From an uncultured Porphyromonadaceae bacterium (GTDB taxonomy: Bacteria > Bacteroidota > Bacteroidia > Bacteroidales > Barnesiellaceae_A), in contig UPZG01000001.1 in the NCBI GenBank assembly GCA_900538705.1, positions 124,001 to 188,000 on the forward strand: DNA of 64,000 bases, read 5' to 3'. A program made the translations under genes and the position numbers. The stretch's first letter is position 1, and every line of letters begins with the position of its first letter. Under the pieces are notes generated by a model. The model was not told where the DNA came from and ran no database searches. It was given only the letters and a program-made list of their open reading frames with translations. Positions 34,570-42,635 of this stretch are shown here, piece after piece.

Positions 34570-35247
34570 TCAGTCGCGAAGTTTTATTACGGTATATCCG
34601 ATAGGATCGTTAGGTGTGTTGGCATGAATACGTATGGCTTTGTATTCGGGTTGCAATACTTCAGGAATATAGAACGAAGCAAATGTTTGTGTCCAATATC
34701 CTTGGTAGTCGTTGTTGCGGTCGTGTCGTAGTATTACGTCGAGCGTATCTGCCGCCGTTTGGTTGGGATTGTAAAAGAGGTCGAGTTTGTGGGTACGGTA
34801 GTAGTATTCGAGACTAATATCGAAGTTAATGTATCCACCAGTTCTCCATAGAGAGTTGATGCGCACCAAGTCGTTGGGGTATGATGCGATAGAATCGGCA
34901 GGAGCATGTGCTATAGAGTCGTATCTGATAGCTGAAATATAGGTGGCAGAGATGTTGTAGAGACTGTCGGTAGGAGTGCTGTTGACAAGGTATTGCAACA
35001 GGACGCGTTGATTTTCGCGTATTTCTTTGTTGACAACAGGTTCGTCAGGTCGCAGGATAATGCTTCCCCGGTCGTCGCTGAGAATTTGCTCGAAGTATAC
35101 GCTACTGTCGTTGTTGAGGTGGCAGCTCACTATATCACTGTAAAAAATAGTAGGGCCACTATTGTTCTCCTCATTACAACTACCCAGTAATGTTATGCCG
35201 GCAAGTAACAAGACTGATAATAAAATAAGGTTGGTTGGTCGTTTCAT
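34570..35247 (-). CDS. NigD-like lipoprotein
   Basis: 225 residues with a signal peptide and lipobox (LLGSC, Cys24). The N-terminal half (EPVVNKEIRENQRVLLQYLVNSTPTDSLYNISATYISAI) fits an OB-like domain and the C-terminal half (GGYINFDISLEYYYRTHKLDLFYNP) a beta sandwich, as in Bacteroidetes NigD-like lipoproteins. The name comes from a bacteriocin-locus member; the function of the family is unknown. It lies 13 nt downstream of lolD, so lipoprotein sorting and this lipoprotein are made together. I could not exclude another Bacteroidetes lipoprotein family. Confidence 0.65.
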   Translation of the reverse strand: MKRPTNLILLSVLLLAGITLLGSCNEENNSGPTIFYSDIVSCHLNNDSSVYFEQILSDDRGSIILRPDEPVVNKEIRENQRVLLQYLVNSTPTDSLYNISATYISAIRYDSIAHAPADSIASYPNDLVRINSLWRTGGYINFDISLEYYYRTHKLDLFYNPNQTAADTLDVILRHDRNNDYQGYWTQTFASFYIPEVLQPEYKAIRIHANTPNDPIGYTVIKLRD

Positions 35248-35260
35248 ATTTTTGTAGGTT

Positions 35261-35971
35261 TTATAAGTTATTCTCTATGTTACTGTCTACATTGGGCAAT
35301 GCAGGCTCTTGTGCCGAGTCGGCTATAACGATGCCGTCTTTGAGGCGTATTTTACGGTCGGCAACGGTTGAGAGTGACTCGTCGTGTGTTACTATGACAA
35401 AAGTATAGCCATATTCTTGGCGTAAGTTGAAGAATAGCTTGTGCAACTCACTTTTATTATGCGAGTCGAGACTACCCGACGGTTCGTCGGCCAGTATTAC
35501 TTCAGGACGGTTTACTAAAGCCCGAGCTACGGCAATACGTTGTTTCTCTCCGCCAGAGAGTTGTGCCGGTTTGTGACCTTTCCGGTCTGTAAGGCCCATG
35601 TATTGTAGTAGTTCCTCAGCCCTCTGTTTGGCATCGGAGCGTCTAGCACCACCTATCAGAGCAGGAATCATGATATTTTCCATGGCTGTAAATTCGGGCA
35701 AAAGCTGATGAAACTGGAATACAAAGCCGATGTGCGAATTGCGGAAATGAGCCATTTCGTGGTCGCTCAGATTGTCGACACGTTTTCCGTCGAAAAAGAC
35801 CGAGCCTTCGGTGGGTTTTTCGAGAGTTCCCATGATTTGCAGCAATGTTGTTTTCCCTGCACCGCTTGCCCCTACGATAGTTACTATCTCGTGGTCGGGG
35901 ATATGCAGGTCTATGCCTCGTAGCACCTCAAGGTTGTCGTATTTTTTATGTATGTTTCTTATATCTATCAT
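35261..35971 (-). CDS. lolD: Lipoprotein-releasing ABC transporter ATP-binding subunit (LolD family)
   Basis: About 236 residues, started at MIDIRNIHKKYDNLEVLRG. Walker A is GASGAGKTT, the signature motif is LSGGEKQR, Walker B is VILADEPSG, and the H-loop is VTHDE. The match to LolD/MacB-type ATPases is strong, including GFVFQFHQLLPEFTAMEN. It would power the release of outer-membrane lipoproteins from the inner membrane with LolCE-like partners, not encoded here. The start ATG overlaps the tcdA stop (ATGA). The upstream ATG at 36013 lies inside tcdA and is not used. Confidence 0.88.
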   Translation of the reverse strand: MIDIRNIHKKYDNLEVLRGIDLHIPDHEIVTIVGASGAGKTTLLQIMGTLEKPTEGSVFFDGKRVDNLSDHEMAHFRNSHIGFVFQFHQLLPEFTAMENIMIPALIGGARRSDAKQRAEELLQYMGLTDRKGHKPAQLSGGEKQRIAVARALVNRPEVILADEPSGSLDSHNKSELHKLFFNLRQEYGYTFVIVTHDESLSTVADRKIRLKDGIVIADSAQEPALPNVDSNIENNL

Positions 35972-36717
35972 GATTGCGAGAGTTGTCGTATGACAAAGGC
36001 TGCTAAGTAGCAACCGAATATAACGGGCATATATGAGACTGTTCCTACAATGGAACGTTTGTTTCGTTCGCTTATTGTCTCAACAACAGCGTTTTCTTGC
36101 GGTTGTTCGGTAGAAAATACGACAGGAATACCCTTTTCGATGCCCATTTTGCGTAAGCGGGTGCGGACGGCTTTTGCCAGCCCGCAGCGGTAGGTTTTGC
36201 TGATGTCGGCATATTGTATCTGCGAGGGGTCGAGTCGGGCTCCAGCTCCCATAGAAGATATTACTGCGATACCGTGTCGCACGCAGGCTGCCAAAAGAGC
36301 CGTTTTAGGGGCAATGGTATCTATGGCATCTACTACAAAATCGTAGCCTTGCATAAGTAGGTCGTCTGTATCGTCGGCTTCGAGATAGCATTGACGGGCT
36401 TCTATTTCGAGATATGGCGATATGTCAAGAAGCCGTTTTGACAGAATTGTTACTTTGGGCTGTCCGACAGTCGATTGCAGAGCTATAAGTTGCCGATTGA
36501 TATTGGTCGTCGATACATTGTCACTGTCGATGAGGGTCATGTGCCCTATGCCGGCTCGCACCAGCATCTCGGCCGCGTAAGCACCTACACCACCTACACC
36601 CACGACTAAAATGCGACTTTGTCGCAGTCGTGTTATGGCATCGTTGCCCAAAAGAAGGGTGGTTCGTTGTAGCCAATCGTCGGTCATGGTCTGTACAGTT
36701 TTAGTATTTGATGCCAT
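35968..36717 (-). CDS. tcdA: tRNA threonylcarbamoyladenosine dehydratase (TcdA/CsdL)
   Basis: A 249-residue E1-like (ThiF/MoeB) protein. GVGGVGAYAAEMLVRAGIGHMTLIDSDNVSTTNINRQ is the nucleotide-binding fold, and DAIDTIAPKTALLAAC and the C-terminal Pro/Phe-rich SYMPVIFGCYLAAFVIRQL complete the family. It cyclises the t6A base at position 37 of tRNAs to ct6A using ATP. It lies 7 nt downstream of surE and overlaps lolD. Confidence 0.88.
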   Translation of the reverse strand: MASNTKTVQTMTDDWLQRTTLLLGNDAITRLRQSRILVVGVGGVGAYAAEMLVRAGIGHMTLIDSDNVSTTNINRQLIALQSTVGQPKVTILSKRLLDISPYLEIEARQCYLEADDTDDLLMQGYDFVVDAIDTIAPKTALLAACVRHGIAVISSMGAGARLDPSQIQYADISKTYRCGLAKAVRTRLRKMGIEKGIPVVFSTEQPQENAVVETISERNKRSIVGTVSYMPVIFGCYLAAFVIRQLSQS

Positions 36718-36724
36718 CGGCTGG

Positions 36725-37522
36725 TTACTTGTCGAGCAGTGCCGACAATTCTTTTATTTTATCTAATGCATTATACTCTGTGCGTTCTATGCTTACAGGT
36801 ACAATACTTGCCATATTGTGTGCCAAGAAGTATTCGTCGGTATCGGTGCTGTCGGGTTCGGCGTTGAGGAACGTTCCTGTCAACCAATAATATGGACGCC
36901 CCGCCGGGTCGATACGTCGGTCGTATTCTTCTGTCCATAAGCCTCTTGCCGCACGGCATACGTGTGCCCCTTTCAGTTCGCTTACAGCAGGGAAGTTTAC
37001 ATTGAGTCCTATTCCTTGTGGCAATCCTTTTTCTAAGATGCCTTGGCATAGCGAAACGATAAGAGGCTGGCAAATGGAGAAGTCGGCATTGTGGTCGTGA
37101 TTGCAAAGAGAGAATCCTACCGATGGAATGCCTTGTATAAGCCCCTCGAATACGGCGCCCATAGTCCCCGAGTAGATGACACTTACTCCCGAATTGGAGC
37201 CGTGATTGATACCCGAGACGAGGAGGTCGGGACGGCGGTCGAGAATATTGTTCATAGAGAGCTTTACACAATCTACCGGAGTTCCGTTGGTTTTGTATGC
37301 TTTGCAGCCTGGAAGAAAAGATACTTCGTTTACTCGCAAGGGGTTTCCGGCCGTTATTGCAGCCGACTGTCCCGAGCGTGGGCCGTCCGGTGCCACAGCT
37401 ACAATCTCTCCCAGAGGGCTAAGGTATTCAATGAGTTGACGTAAGCCTTTTGCTTCTATACCGTCGTCGTTGGTGATGAAAATGAGCGGTTTGTTTGCAG
37501 GGGAAGTATATTGTGTTGCCAT
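36725..37522 (-). CDS. surE: 5'-nucleotidase SurE
   Basis: 265 residues. The metal-binding ITNDDGIEAKGLRQL (about 16-30) carries the Asp-Asp pair, PDGPRSGQSAAITAG the following loop, and VSGINHGSNSGVSVIYSGTMGAVFEGL the Asn and His of the active site. It dephosphorylates nucleoside 5'- or 3'-monophosphates and supports stress survival. First gene of a five-gene operon (surE-tcdA-lolD-NigD-like-DUF3467). A -7 box lies 29 nt upstream. Confidence 0.93.
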   Translation of the reverse strand: MATQYTSPANKPLIFITNDDGIEAKGLRQLIEYLSPLGEIVAVAPDGPRSGQSAAITAGNPLRVNEVSFLPGCKAYKTNGTPVDCVKLSMNNILDRRPDLLVSGINHGSNSGVSVIYSGTMGAVFEGLIQGIPSVGFSLCNHDHNADFSICQPLIVSLCQGILEKGLPQGIGLNVNFPAVSELKGAHVCRAARGLWTEEYDRRIDPAGRPYYWLTGTFLNAEPDSTDTDEYFLAHNMASIVPVSIERTEYNALDKIKELSALLDK

Positions 37523-37550
37523 AAAACGAAAAAATCTCTGTTTGAGGTGA

Positions 37551-37558
37551 CAAATATA
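37551..37558 (-). promoter_or_regulatory. -7 box of surE
   Basis: TATATTTG on the - strand, 28 nt before the start codon. Confidence 0.5.
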
Positions 37559-37724
37559 GCATAAATCGTTGAGAGGAGAAAGACGATGAAGCCGATAAGG
37601 ATATAGGCATAACGATTTTTTGCAACCTTATTTGACAGCGTTATCTTTTCATAAAATAGGCAAAGATAGAGCTATCGAAGATTAAAATCATCATTTCTCT
37701 TTTCCTGTTGCGCTGTTCGTGTAC

Positions 37725-37732
37725 TATCTTTG
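37725..37732 (+). promoter_or_regulatory. -7 box of the parAB operon
   Basis: TATCTTTG on the + strand, giving a leader of about 160 nt that holds two repeats resembling DnaA boxes. Confidence 0.45.
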
Positions 37733-37795
37733 TATAACATTTTGTCATGGCAGCGCGCAAAAAAAGGAATTGGATGCAACTGTTTACGCCTTAGG

Positions 37796-37824
37796 TTATT
37801 AACAAAAAGGCCGAGTTATCAACA
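37796..37824 (+). promoter_or_regulatory. Two direct repeats resembling DnaA boxes in the parA leader
   Basis: TTATTAACA (37796-37804) and TTATCAACA (37816-37824), 20 nt apart start to start. Each differs from TTATCCACA by one or two bases. They may be DnaA, ParB or another repressor sites, or chance. Confidence 0.3.
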
Positions 37825-37902
37825 ATTCGGGCATTTTATCCCTTTGGCGTAGAGCTTGGGTGGGAAAAAAAGCTTTTCTTTGTAGCGGTAAAATGGAATA
37901 AT

Positions 37903-38670
37903 ATGGGTAAAATTATTGCAATAGCCAATCAAAAAGGAGGAGTAGGAAAGACTACCACTTCTATGAATTTGGCCGCTTCGCTGGCTGTTCTTGACAAAAA
38001 AGTATTATTGATTGATGCCGATCCGCAAGCCAATGCGTCGTCGGGCTTGGGAATAGACCTTCGTTCGGTGGCTTGTTCCATCTACGAATGTATGATTGAT
38101 GGTCGTCCTCTCAAAGAGGCAGTGTGTGATAGTCCTGTACCGGGGTTACATATAGTGCCTTCTCATATCAACTTGGTAGGCGCCGAGCTTGAGTTGCTTA
38201 ACAGACCCCATCGCGAGAATGTTTTGGCTTCGCTCCTGTCGCCTGTAAGCGCCGACTATGATTATATACTCATAGACTGTTCTCCGTCGTTGGGACTGAT
38301 AACTGTCAATGCTCTTACGGCAGCCGATTCGGTGATAATCCCTGTGCAGGCGGAGTATTTTGCTCTTGAAGGTATAAGTAAGTTGCTCAATACGATAAAG
38401 ATTATAAAGGCCAAACTAAATACGCGCCTCGAGATAGAGGGCTTCTTGCTTACGATGTACGATGCACGGTTGCGGCTTGCCAACCAGATATATGACGAAC
38501 TGAAAGGCCATTTCGGTCGCATGGTATTCGATACGGTGATACAACGTAACATTCGTTTGAGCGAAGCTCCCAGTCACGGGTTGCCTGTTATTTTGTACGA
38601 CAGTGAGTCGCGCGGTAGCCTCAATCACATACAGTTGGCCAAGGAATTGATAAGTAGAAACAAAGAATAG
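37903..38670 (+). CDS. parA: Chromosome partitioning ATPase ParA/Soj
   Basis: A 255-residue Walker-type ATPase with the deviant KGGVGKTT P-loop (11-18), LLIDADPQANASSGLG and DYILIDCSPSLG. It is the Soj type, without an N-terminal HTH. It forms ATP-dependent dimers on DNA that ParB-parS complexes use to move sister origins apart. First gene of parA-parB-DUF5683-mltD, with parB 11 nt downstream. No parS-like palindrome was spotted by eye in this window. Confidence 0.95.
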   Translation: MGKIIAIANQKGGVGKTTTSMNLAASLAVLDKKVLLIDADPQANASSGLGIDLRSVACSIYECMIDGRPLKEAVCDSPVPGLHIVPSHINLVGAELELLNRPHRENVLASLLSPVSADYDYILIDCSPSLGLITVNALTAADSVIIPVQAEYFALEGISKLLNTIKIIKAKLNTRLEIEGFLLTMYDARLRLANQIYDELKGHFGRMVFDTVIQRNIRLSEAPSHGLPVILYDSESRGSLNHIQLAKELISRNKE

Positions 38671-38681
38671 ATATTTGCCTT

Positions 38682-39548
38682 ATGACGAAACGCAATGCTT
38701 TGGGACGAGGATTGGATGCCCTTATCAACATGGACGACATAGAGACCTCGGGAACCTCCTCGATAAGCGAGATAGAGTTGTCGCGCATAGTTCCTAACCC
38801 GAACCAGCCGCGACGTGAATTTGACGATGCCAGTCTCGAAGAGCTGGCCGCCTCTATTCGTGAGTTGGGTATTATACAGCCTGTTTCGTTGAGGCAGATG
38901 CCCGATGGCAAATATCAGATTATTGCCGGAGAGCGGCGCTACAGAGCTGCACAACGGGCTGGCCTTACTACTGTGCCTGCTTATATCCGTACGGTTGAGG
39001 ATGAGGCGGTCATGGAGATGGCTTTGATAGAGAATATACAGCGAGAAGACCTTAATGCGATAGAGATTGCGTTGTCGTTCAAGGCACTGATAGAGCAACA
39101 CAATCTCACGCAAGAGCAATTGAGTGAGCGCATAGGGAAAAAACGTACGACGATAGCCAACTATATACGATTGCTTAAATTGCCGGCCGAGGTGCAGATA
39201 GGATTGCGTGACAAACAGATAGATATGGGTCATGCCCGTGCTTTGTTAGCATTGGAAAATGCGGCCGACCAATTGGAGTTGTATAAAGCTATAGTAAAAG
39301 ATGGCTTGTCTGTGCGTAAGGTTGAGGACCTTGTGCGGGCTATTGTCTCAGCTCCGCAAGAGAAAAAGAAGGTCTCTCGGAAGGCCGTGCGTCAGGAATA
39401 TGACCTGTTGCGAAGGCATCTGAGCGATTTCTTTGGTACCAAGGTACAGTTTAGTTGCGATGAGAAGGGTAAAGGAAAGATAAGTATACCATTTAAAAAC
39501 GAGGAAGATTTGGAGCGCTTGATGGCTCTTTTTGATAAGTTGAAGTAA
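38682..39548 (+). CDS. parB: Chromosome partitioning protein ParB/Spo0J
   Basis: 288 residues. The N-terminal CTPase domain has IVPNPNQPRREFDD and GERRYRAAQRAGL (83-95; GERRxR motif that binds CTP). The HTH follows with EQLSERIGKKRTTIANYIRLLKLP, and the C-terminal dimerisation part is normal. ParB loads at parS and spreads as a clamp to organise the origin region. The overlap in function with the upstream parA is standard, and the spacing is 11 nt. Confidence 0.95.
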   Translation: MTKRNALGRGLDALINMDDIETSGTSSISEIELSRIVPNPNQPRREFDDASLEELAASIRELGIIQPVSLRQMPDGKYQIIAGERRYRAAQRAGLTTVPAYIRTVEDEAVMEMALIENIQREDLNAIEIALSFKALIEQHNLTQEQLSERIGKKRTTIANYIRLLKLPAEVQIGLRDKQIDMGHARALLALENAADQLELYKAIVKDGLSVRKVEDLVRAIVSAPQEKKKVSRKAVRQEYDLLRRHLSDFFGTKVQFSCDEKGKGKISIPFKNEEDLERLMALFDKLK

Positions 39549-39558
39549 GGTATTCCGT

Positions 39559-40347
39559 ATGTTTTTACCGTTGAGGATAGTGGGGATTGTACGTCATCAT
39601 CGAGGCCGTTTATGGTTTTGTTTGGTGTGTTGTCTTATGACAACGGCTATCTCCTCTATGGCACAAGAGGAAGCCAAAGAGTTTAGTCCTATAACGAGTG
39701 TATCGGACAGTGTATCGCCGATAGTCGAGCAGCCCGAAGTGGTGCCGATAGATAGTCTGTCCAGTGCGTGGAATGCCGAGCAGGCAGTAGACTCGGCAAT
39801 GGTAGACAGTACTCTGTTATTGCCCGAGCCGTTACCACCGCTACGTACCTCTTCATTCAATCCCGATGGCATGCGTGCTGTTTGGTTGTCGGCTCTTTTC
39901 CCAGGGTTGGGACAGATATACAACAGACGATATTGGAAACTGCCCATTGTGGTGGGTGGCTTTGTAGGGCTGGTATATGCTACGTCATGGAACAACCGCA
40001 TGCTGATGGACTACCAGCAGGCCTATCTTGATATTATGGACAGTGACCCTACTACCAATAGTTATATGGACTTTTTCCCTCCTACTTATAGTGAAGAAGA
40101 CCTTGACAAGACCTGGCTTACAAATATATTAAAGCAGCGAAAAGATGCATATCGTTACTATCGTGATTACTGTATAGTGGGTATGGTAGGGCTATACCTG
40201 GTGTGCATCCTCGATGCATATGTCGATGCCGAGCTCTACCACTTCGATATGTCTACCGACTTGTCGATGGTAGTGAAACCTGCATTGATACCTGTGTCGC
40301 TCACGCAGTGGCCGGCCATAGGGCTACAATGTGCAATTACTTTTTGA
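39559..40347 (+). CDS. DUF5683 membrane protein
   Basis: 262 residues. An N-terminal hydrophobic segment (about 17-33, FCLVCCLMTTAISSMA) is followed by an acidic Ser/Val/Pro-rich stretch, then the DUF5683 core: RAVWLSALFPGLGQIYNRRYWKLPIVVGGFVGLVYATSWNNRMLMDYQQAY. There are one or two further membrane helices (VGMVGLYLVCILDAYVDAEL). The LFPGLGQIYNRRYWK block also recurs in TM2-type proteins. Function unknown. It lies in the parAB-mltD operon, 10 nt after parB. Confidence 0.8.
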   Translation: MFLPLRIVGIVRHHRGRLWFCLVCCLMTTAISSMAQEEAKEFSPITSVSDSVSPIVEQPEVVPIDSLSSAWNAEQAVDSAMVDSTLLLPEPLPPLRTSSFNPDGMRAVWLSALFPGLGQIYNRRYWKLPIVVGGFVGLVYATSWNNRMLMDYQQAYLDIMDSDPTTNSYMDFFPPTYSEEDLDKTWLTNILKQRKDAYRYYRDYCIVGMVGLYLVCILDAYVDAELYHFDMSTDLSMVVKPALIPVSLTQWPAIGLQCAITF

Positions 40348-40358
40348 TCTTACATGAT

Positions 40359-41819
40359 ATGATGCGAACGTTGAATTTTGTTTTTTCTTCTCTGTTATTG
40401 GCGGTAGCTTCGCAATCTTTGGCCGAGGTGGCGCAGCAACCAGCTATTGCTGCTCGCGATACAATTACCGACAATGCTATTGTCTATCCCGAGAGTTTCG
40501 AGATAGATTTGCATAATGCTATGACCGACTGGTACATGGACCAATATGTTGTAAATAATGCCAGTGATGCCGAACGCAGCTACGATGTCAACTATCCCGA
40601 TTCGGTATATATACGTCGGCTGCAGCAGCTGCCAACAGCCATAGATATGCCATACAATCAGATAGTGAGGAGCTATATCGATATGTATATGCAACGCAGG
40701 CGCGGACTGATGGAGACCCTCTTGGGCCGCAGCATATACTATATGCCTATTTTTGAACAGGCTCTTGAAAAAGAGGGCTTACCTCTCGAACTGAAATATC
40801 TGCCTATCATCGAGTCGGCTTTGCGCCCCGATGCCACTTCGCGTGCCGGAGCTGCCGGTTTGTGGCAATTTATGGTAGCTACGGGTCGGCTTATGGGGCT
40901 TGAAATAAATTCGTTGGTCGATGAACGACGCGACCCTTATAAGTCGAGTGAGGCTGCAGCACGTTATCTGAAACAGATGTATGAAATTTATCACGATTGG
41001 CACTTGGTTATAGCTTCATATAACTGTGGCCCCGGGAATGTCAATAAGGCAATACGTCGTGCCGGTGGAAAAACCGATTATTGGGAGATATACAATTTTC
41101 TGCCTCGTGAGACACGTGGCTATGTACCTGCTTTTATTGCGGCCAACTATGCCATGACATATTACCGCGAGCATAATATTATGCCTGTGCTGACCGAGAA
41201 ACCTCTCATTACCGATTCTATCATGGTATGTAAGGATGTTTATTTTGATCAGATTTCGGCGGTTCTTGGTATTCCGGTGGAAGAGTTGCGCGAGTTGAAC
41301 CCCCAGTATCGTCGCAACCGTATTCCCGGGCATAGTAAGCCCTACTCGCTCACGTTGCCTTCGCAGCAGGTATATGCCTATATTGAAATGCAAGACTCTA
41401 TACTTGCTTATGATGCCGATAAATATACCAAACAAAGTGTCGTAGAGCCTGCCGGACTTACGGCTACGCGTTATCATCGCATACGTCGTGGAGAAACGCT
41501 ATCAACAATTGCACGTCGTTATGGCGTAAGTGTGAATTCGCTCAAACGTTGGAACGGGCTGAAAAGCTCTCGCATCGCTGCCGGTAAAAGACTTATTGTA
41601 GGAATGGCTGCCGGTAACAGTTCGTCAAAGTCAAAATCAAAAACGACAACTTCGTCAACAAGCAAAACAAAAAACTCATATCATATCGTAAAGAAGGGAG
41701 AGACGTTGTGGACTATCTCGCAAAAATATGATATAACGACAGCCCAGTTGAAGGCTGCCAATAACCTGCATAGTAATAAAATCAACGTTGGGCAGCGTCT
41801 GAAGATACCGCGCGGATAG
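40359..41819 (+). CDS. mltD: Membrane-bound lytic transglycosylase D-like, SLT + 2 LysM
   Basis: 486 residues from the ATG at 40359 (or 485 from 40362). The signal peptide has FVFSSLLLAVASQSLA. The SLT domain includes EKEGLPLELKYLPIIESALRP with the catalytic Glu, AGAAGLWQFMVATGRLMGL and ASYNCGPGNVNKAIRR. Two LysM modules at the C terminus (RIRRGETLSTIARRYGVSVN; IVKKGETLWTISQKYDIT) bind peptidoglycan. It cleaves glycan strands to 1,6-anhydro products. The earlier ATG at 40203 is inside the DUF5683 gene and is not used. Last gene of the parA operon. Confidence 0.92.
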   Translation: MMRTLNFVFSSLLLAVASQSLAEVAQQPAIAARDTITDNAIVYPESFEIDLHNAMTDWYMDQYVVNNASDAERSYDVNYPDSVYIRRLQQLPTAIDMPYNQIVRSYIDMYMQRRRGLMETLLGRSIYYMPIFEQALEKEGLPLELKYLPIIESALRPDATSRAGAAGLWQFMVATGRLMGLEINSLVDERRDPYKSSEAAARYLKQMYEIYHDWHLVIASYNCGPGNVNKAIRRAGGKTDYWEIYNFLPRETRGYVPAFIAANYAMTYYREHNIMPVLTEKPLITDSIMVCKDVYFDQISAVLGIPVEELRELNPQYRRNRIPGHSKPYSLTLPSQQVYAYIEMQDSILAYDADKYTKQSVVEPAGLTATRYHRIRRGETLSTIARRYGVSVNSLKRWNGLKSSRIAAGKRLIVGMAAGNSSSKSKSKTTTSSTSKTKNSYHIVKKGETLWTISQKYDITTAQLKAANNLHSNKINVGQRLKIPRG

Positions 41820-41825
41820 CACGTG

Positions 41826-42602
41826 TCAGCCGGCCACGCTTACGTCGAGACCCAATTGGCGTACACGATTGGCTATCTGTTCCAATTCGTCGACAGGTAT
41901 ACGTTCGAGTGCGCGTTCGGGCGTTTCGCGATCTATGGTGTATATCATTACTTGATGGGGGGCAATGCGTCGTAAGGCATCGAGCCATGGAACAATCTCG
42001 TCTTCGGTAGTATTGTCTACACGTTCTCCATTGTGTGTACCGCGGGTGAATAGAGTCTGTACTATGAGCCTTCCCTCAAAGTGTTGCAGGTTGTGTACGA
42101 CCCGCTCGGGGTCGCAATTTCCCGCAGGTACATTGAGCCGTCGCATGGTGACGGGATTCATTGTATCGAGCTTCAGTATGTTGTTGTCTACACGGCAGAG
42201 AGCACGGTAGACACTTTCGTTTTCTATGCGAGTGGCATTTGACAATACACTGATGTGGGCTGTTGGGTATAACTTGTTACGTAGGTCAATAGTATCGTCT
42301 ATAATATTTTCAAAATCGGGATGCAAAGTCGGTTCTCCGTTTCCGGCAAATGTGATTACATCGAGAGGGCTGCCGTCGGTGTGCATTTGTTGTAGCCGGT
42401 CGTGTAAGGCGTGTCTTACAGCCTCCCTGGTAGGCAGTTTGCCGTTGCCATGGCCTTGGGCATTATAACCACACTCACAATAGATGCAATCGAAAGAACA
42501 TACTTTCCCGTCAGTGGGAAGCAGATTGATACCTAAAGATACACCTAAACGTCTGCTGTGTACAGGCCCGAATACTATTTCGTGAAACAAGATGGTTGAC
42601 AT
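41826..42602 (-). CDS. Radical SAM protein
   Basis: 258 residues. The 4Fe-4S/SAM site CSFDCIYCECG (CxxxCxxC, about 34-44) lies in the N-terminal part, followed by the GNGEPTL motif of the SAM-binding strand. The N-terminal FGPVHSRRLGVSLGINLLP fits the COG0731-like radical SAM group. No SPASM or other extra domain is present. The substrate is unknown. Downstream of mutS on the same strand (33-nt gap) and convergent with mltD (6 nt apart). Confidence 0.85.
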   Translation of the reverse strand: MSTILFHEIVFGPVHSRRLGVSLGINLLPTDGKVCSFDCIYCECGYNAQGHGNGKLPTREAVRHALHDRLQQMHTDGSPLDVITFAGNGEPTLHPDFENIIDDTIDLRNKLYPTAHISVLSNATRIENESVYRALCRVDNNILKLDTMNPVTMRRLNVPAGNCDPERVVHNLQHFEGRLIVQTLFTRGTHNGERVDNTTEDEIVPWLDALRRIAPHQVMIYTIDRETPERALERIPVDELEQIANRVRQLGLDVSVAG

Positions 42603-42635
42603 AGGTTTTTGTATAATGTTTTGGGTGCAGCTTTT

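Larger units (their letters stand above)
37523..37902. other. Intergenic region between divergent surE and parA
   Basis: 380 nt with -7 boxes for surE (37551-37558, -) and parA (37725-37732, +), and two DnaA-box-like direct repeats (37796-37804, 37816-37824) in the parA leader. No ORF. Confidence 0.55.

Noticed and set aside
37523..40358. A parS palindrome (TGTTTCACGTGAAACA-type) near parAB
   Set aside because: Not seen by eye anywhere in this stretch; a computed search would be needed to be certain.
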